In this document: positions 61,394-64,000 of the stretch, one piece after another
Numbering within the stretch: the stretch's first letter is position 1
Layout: the number at the start of each line of letters is the position of its first letter
Translations under genes and position numbers: made by a program
Origin: Catellatospora paridis
GTDB lineage: Bacteria > Actinomycetota > Actinomycetes > Mycobacteriales > Micromonosporaceae
Assembly (NCBI RefSeq): GCF_009720365.1
Contig: NZ_ML769312.1
Location: forward strand, 372,001 to 436,000
Direction: 5' to 3'
Length of the DNA: 64,000 nucleotides
Notes under the pieces: generated by a model
Database searches by the model: none
Told to the model about the DNA's origin: nothing
The model's input: only the letters and a program-made list of their open reading frames with translations

Positions 61394-62346
61394 CGGCGCG
61401 AACCTGCGCTCGCGAGCATGTCGGTGGACACCTGCCAGAGCCGCGCGGCGGCCACCGGGTCGAGTGCGTAGGCGGCCACACCGCGCCGTATGCCGGGCCG
61501 GTGCGGGACGGCGACCTGGCAGTCCTCGAAGTAGCGCCCCGTGACACCGTCGACCAGCGGCGATCCGGCGAGCAGGACCGAGGTCGCCGCGCCCTGTTCG
61601 GCGTCCTTCCAGGACACGTCGGTGCTGGCCGGTGCGAACGACGCGGGCGCGCCGGCGAGGCCGTCGATGTGCCGGCCCAGGTTCGTGCCGGTGATCCGGC
61701 CTGGGTTCAGGGCGTTGGCGGTGATGCCGTCGGCGGCCCAGCGCTTGGCGGCCTCGACGGCGAACAGGATGTTCGCGGTCTTCGACTGGCCGTAGGCCAG
61801 CCACGGGTCGTACGGCCGGCGCTCGAAGTTGATGTCGTCGAAGTCGACGTCGCCATTGATGTGCCCGACGGAGCTGACGGACACGATCCGCGCGCCGCCG
61901 GCCGCGGCCAGCGCCAGGTGCAGGCCGGTCGCCAGCGCGAGGTGGCCGAGGTGGTTGGTCGCGAACTGCAGCTCCCAGCCCTGCGGGGTACGCAGCAGGG
62001 GAGTGGCCATGATCCCGGCGTTGGCGACCAGCATGTGCAGCGGCCCGGACCAGGCCGAGGCGAAGGCGGCCACCGACCGCTGGTCGGCCAGGTCCAGCGG
62101 GGCGACCCGGATGCGGCTGTTTCCGGTCGCCGCGATCAGGTCCTGGGCGACGCGCTCACCGGCGGCTGTGTCACGGACCGCGAGGGTGACCGCAGCACCG
62201 GCTCCGGCCAGCGCGCGAGCGGTCTCGACGCCGAGGCCGGACGACCCGCCGGTCACGATCGCGGTCCGCCCGGTCAGGTCGACCCCGGCGATGACCTCGG
62301 CGGCGGTCGAGGTGGCCCCGAACGGCGTACTGATGGGAGCTTCCAC
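61390..62346 (-). CDS. Short-chain dehydrogenase/reductase (WW-domain-oxidoreductase/retinol dehydrogenase-like)
   Basis: 318 residues. TAIVTGGSSGLGVETARALAGAG is the TGxxxGxG cofactor motif, LVANAGIM the NAG motif, SVSSVGH and YGQSKTAN (catalytic Tyr/Lys) the active site. NPGRITGTNLGRHI is typical of the retinol-dehydrogenase-like group. GTG start with GGAGG ten bases upstream. Upstream palindromes and a direct repeat suggest repression by an unlinked regulator. Confidence 0.9.
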   Translation of the reverse strand: MEAPISTPFGATSTAAEVIAGVDLTGRTAIVTGGSSGLGVETARALAGAGAAVTLAVRDTAAGERVAQDLIAATGNSRIRVAPLDLADQRSVAAFASAWSGPLHMLVANAGIMATPLLRTPQGWELQFATNHLGHLALATGLHLALAAAGGARIVSVSSVGHINGDVDFDDINFERRPYDPWLAYGQSKTANILFAVEAAKRWAADGITANALNPGRITGTNLGRHIDGLAGAPASFAPASTDVSWKDAEQGAATSVLLAGSPLVDGVTGRYFEDCQVAVPHRPGIRRGVAAYALDPVAAARLWQVSTDMLASAGSRR

Positions 62347-62390
62347 GGTTCTTGATCCTCCTGGATGGGCAGCTCGCGGACCGTCAAGCC

Positions 62391-62441
62391 AATAAACGGA
62401 ACCGGCTCCGGTTAGCCTGACAATAAACGGAGGACACTCCG
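62391..62441. promoter_or_regulatory. Clustered repeats upstream of the SDR-CDF operon
   Basis: AATAAACGGA occurs at 62391-62400 and again at 62422-62431 (31 bp apart, about three helical turns). AACCGGCTCCGGTT (62400-62413) and CGGAG-GACA-CTCCG (62428-62441) are inverted repeats overlapping them. Confidence 0.6.
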
Positions 62442-62527
62442 CTTGCCAATCGCAGCGTGACGAAGAACGCGCCGCGATGGCGATCCCGGTAACACCGGCG
62501 GCCCGGCCGCGCCCGGAAGATGGACAC

Positions 62528-63121
62528 ATGACCAGCAGCAACGGCGCCGTACCGGTGACCATCGCCATCACGCGCCGCGCCGACCCCTCCCACGCCCGGG
62601 AGATGATCGCGTGGATGCGGGCGGGCACGACGCTGGCCGAGGAGTTCCCCGGGTTCCTGGGCGCGGGGTGGGTGCGGCCGGGTCCCGGCTCGACCGAGTG
62701 GCACATGCTCTACCGCTTCGCCGACGCCGACGCGCTGCAGACCTGGGAGGATTCGTCGCAGCGGCAGTGGTGGCTGTCGTCGGCCCAGGGCATCGTCGAG
62801 CACGCCCGCACCGAGCGGCGTACCGGCATCGAGGGCTGGTTCGACCCGCCGCAGGAGCACAGCATCGAGGAGGCGCGTACGCCCGCGCCCCCGCGCTGGA
62901 AGCAGGCGGTCACCATCTGGCTGGTGTTCTTCCCGCTCAGCCTGCTCGCCAACGTGCTGGTGGTGCGATACCTGGCCGGGACCCCGCTGGTGGTCCGGAC
63001 CCTGGCCAGCACCCTGTGCCTGACCCCGCTGATGACGTACGTGATGCTGCCGTGGATCACCCGGACGCTGGAGTGGTGGCTGCACGGCCGTCCCGCCCCC
63101 TGGCGCGCCGCGGGCCGGTAG
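62528..63121 (+). CDS. ABM-domain protein with C-terminal membrane helices
   Basis: 197 residues. N-terminal antibiotic-biosynthesis-monooxygenase-like domain (VTIAITRRADPSHAREMIAWMRAG, FPGFLGAGWVRPG, WHMLYRFADADALQTWEDSSQRQWW). Two or three transmembrane helices follow (KQAVTIWLVFFPLSLLANVLVV, TLCLTPLMTYVMLPWITRTL). ATG 62528 has GGAAG upstream. ABM-plus-TM fusions are known in actinobacteria, function unclear. Divergent from the SDR-CDF operon. Confidence 0.85.
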   Translation: MTSSNGAVPVTIAITRRADPSHAREMIAWMRAGTTLAEEFPGFLGAGWVRPGPGSTEWHMLYRFADADALQTWEDSSQRQWWLSSAQGIVEHARTERRTGIEGWFDPPQEHSIEEARTPAPPRWKQAVTIWLVFFPLSLLANVLVVRYLAGTPLVVRTLASTLCLTPLMTYVMLPWITRTLEWWLHGRPAPWRAAGR

Positions 63122-63257
63122 GCGGCGACCGCGTACGGAGCACTCAGCCGGTGACCGACCGCGTGAGCGGCGTGGCGTGGGCGGAAATGGCTCGCGCCGG
63201 GGCGCGGATGGTGGTTACGTGGTCGGCGACAGGCGTCCCACGACCGAGGAGCAAGAC

Positions 63258-63371
63258 ATGCGAGCGACGTTCAACTCCCTCGAAGCTCTCTTGCCCGCTC
63301 GTTCGAAGGATTTGACGTTTGTCGCTCCGTACGCTCAATCTCGGGATCTTGGCCCATGTCGACGCCGGTAA
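63258..63371 (+). CDS. 37-residue leader peptide of the ribosomal protection gene
   Basis: ATG 63258 with GAGGAG six bases upstream, the best ribosome binding site in the region. Peptide begins MRATFNSLEALLPARSKDLT and ends at TAA 63371, overlapping the first 53 nt of the downstream GTPase gene in another frame. It resembles no protein domain; a regulatory leader is the most likely role. See the hairpin at 63267-63318. Confidence 0.75.
   Translation: MRATFNSLEALLPARSKDLTFVAPYAQSRDLGPCRRR
63267..63318 (+). promoter_or_regulatory. Hairpin covering the ribosome binding site of the ribosomal protection gene
   Basis: Nucleotides 63267-63284 (leader codons 4-9) pair with 63302-63318: 15 base pairs with two mismatches and one bulge, loop 63285-63301. 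The right arm contains the GAAGGA ribosome binding site (63305-63310) and ends exactly before the TTG start. A ribosome slowed on the leader would open it. Confidence 0.65.
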
Positions 63372-64000
63372 GACGTCCCTGACCGAGCGGCTGCTCTACG
63401 CGGCCGGGGTCATCGACGCGGTCGGCAGCGTCGACGCCGGCACGACGCAGACCGACTCGCTGGCGCTGGAACGCCAGCGGGGCATCACGATCCGTTCCGC
63501 CGTGGCGGCGCTGCGGATCGGGGACACCGCGGTCAACATCATCGACACCCCGGGGCACCCGGACTTCATCGCCGAGGTGGACCGTGTGCTCGGCGTGCTC
63601 GACGGGGCGGTGCTGGTCGTGTCGGCCGTCGAGGGGGTGCAGCCGCAGACCCGGCTGCTCATGCGCGCGCTGCGGCGGCTCGCCGTGCCCACGCTGATCT
63701 TCATCAACAAGATCGACCGTGGTGGCGCCGACGCCGGACGGACTCTCGCGGAGCTGGCGCGACGCCTCGACGTGAAAGCCGCGCCGATGACCCGGGTGTC
63801 GCGGCCCGGCGAGCGCGCGGCGGTGGCCGAGCCGGACACCCGGACCCTCGCCGACGTGCTCACCGCCGACAACGAGGCGCTGCTGGCCGCGTACGTCGCG
63901 GACGAGTCCTGCCTGACTCCCCGGCGGCTGCGCGCGGAACTCGCCGCACAGACGGCCCGGTGCGCGGTGCACCCGGTCTTCGCCGGCTCGGCGATGACCG
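63319..64000 (+). CDS. TetM/OtrA-type ribosomal protection GTPase (3' end outside window)
   Basis: First 227 residues visible. EF-G-like GTPase: LNLGILAHVDAGKTSLTERLL (G1), RGITIRSAVAAL (G2 region), NIIDTPGHPDF (G3) and LIFINKIDRGGAD (G4). The RSAVAAL context after G2 and VLMRALRR-like LLMRALRRLAVP favour the OtrA/TetM ribosomal protection group over housekeeping EF-G. Function: GTP-dependent release of tetracycline-type inhibitors from the ribosome. Start: TTG 63319 (the frame is closed by TGA at 63313-63315 upstream) with GAAGGA eight bases upstream. Expression is probably controlled by the overlapping leader and hairpin. Confidence 0.9.
   Translation, partial: MSLRTLNLGILAHVDAGKTSLTERLLYAAGVIDAVGSVDAGTTQTDSLALERQRGITIRSAVAALRIGDTAVNIIDTPGHPDFIAEVDRVLGVLDGAVLVVSAVEGVQPQTRLLMRALRRLAVPTLIFINKIDRGGADAGRTLAELARRLDVKAAPMTRVSRPGERAAVAEPDTRTLADVLTADNEALLAAYVADESCLTPRRLRAELAAQTARCAVHPVFAGSAMT

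Overview
The window is high-GC actinomycete DNA: strong G/C third-position bias, GTG/TTG starts, many overlapping ATGA/GTGA gene junctions, and several starts that look leaderless. Secreted plant-polysaccharide enzymes, a CBM2 domain and a split NRPS locus suggest a soil filamentous actinomycete. Micromonosporaceae is my guess; no marker gene here proves it.

Layout. (1) 1-11.6 kb is the right part of a biosynthetic cluster. Five translationally coupled + strand genes encode an acyl/aryl-AMP ligase (cut by the left edge), a C-A-PCP NRPS module with a glycine-like pocket, a free carrier protein, a free condensation domain and an MGT-type glycosyltransferase. Facing them across a ~101-bp inverted repeat are a two-gene heterodimeric ABC exporter and a sulfotransferase-like gene. 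(2) 11.8-15.1 kb holds a secreted SGNH hydrolase and a secreted PL9-like pectate lyase with a carbohydrate-binding module. The upstream regions of the lyase and the sulfotransferase-like gene share a two-part DNA motif. (3) 15.1-34.7 kb is mostly small metabolic and regulatory genes: membrane proteins, alpha/beta hydrolase, a DesK/NarL-type two-component system, aminoglycoside-phosphotransferase-fold and GNAT proteins, a LacI-regulated FGGY sugar kinase, an IS5-type remnant, a HEAT-like protein with a GyrB-like tail, a DinB/WYL divergent pair with a perfect operator, PHP, PP2C and STAS proteins. (4) 35.2-37.4 kb has a CBM2-linked glucuronoyl esterase behind two palindromic operators. (5) 37.4-42.8 kb has a dehydrogenase, TetR, a DHA2 MFS pump and a CASTOR/POLLUX-like channel. 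(6) 42.83-44.75 kb is a 1.9-kb inverted-repeat element with a 3-bp target duplication. It carries an MFS gene and a frameshifted small gene but no transposase. (7) 44.8-63.1 kb has a methyltransferase-like protein, an HTH regulator, a MarR/ABC divergent pair, a 1,816-residue single-chain acyl-CoA carboxylase, another DHA2 pump, a heterodimeric ABC exporter with reciprocal loss of motifs, a CDF transporter, an SDR and an ABM-domain membrane protein. (8) The right edge cuts a TetM/OtrA-type ribosomal protection GTPase. It is preceded by a 37-codon leader ORF and a hairpin that covers its ribosome binding site.

How it fits together. The left cluster has activation, elongation, glycosylation and export functions and probably makes a small acylated or peptidyl glycoside. 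The secreted esterases and lyase, the FGGY kinase and their LacI-type palindromes fit sugar-responsive plant-wall breakdown. The many exporters with adjacent TetR/MarR genes, and the leader-controlled ribosomal protection gene, fit an antibiotic-rich lifestyle. All functional calls come from reading motifs by eye; no database search was run.
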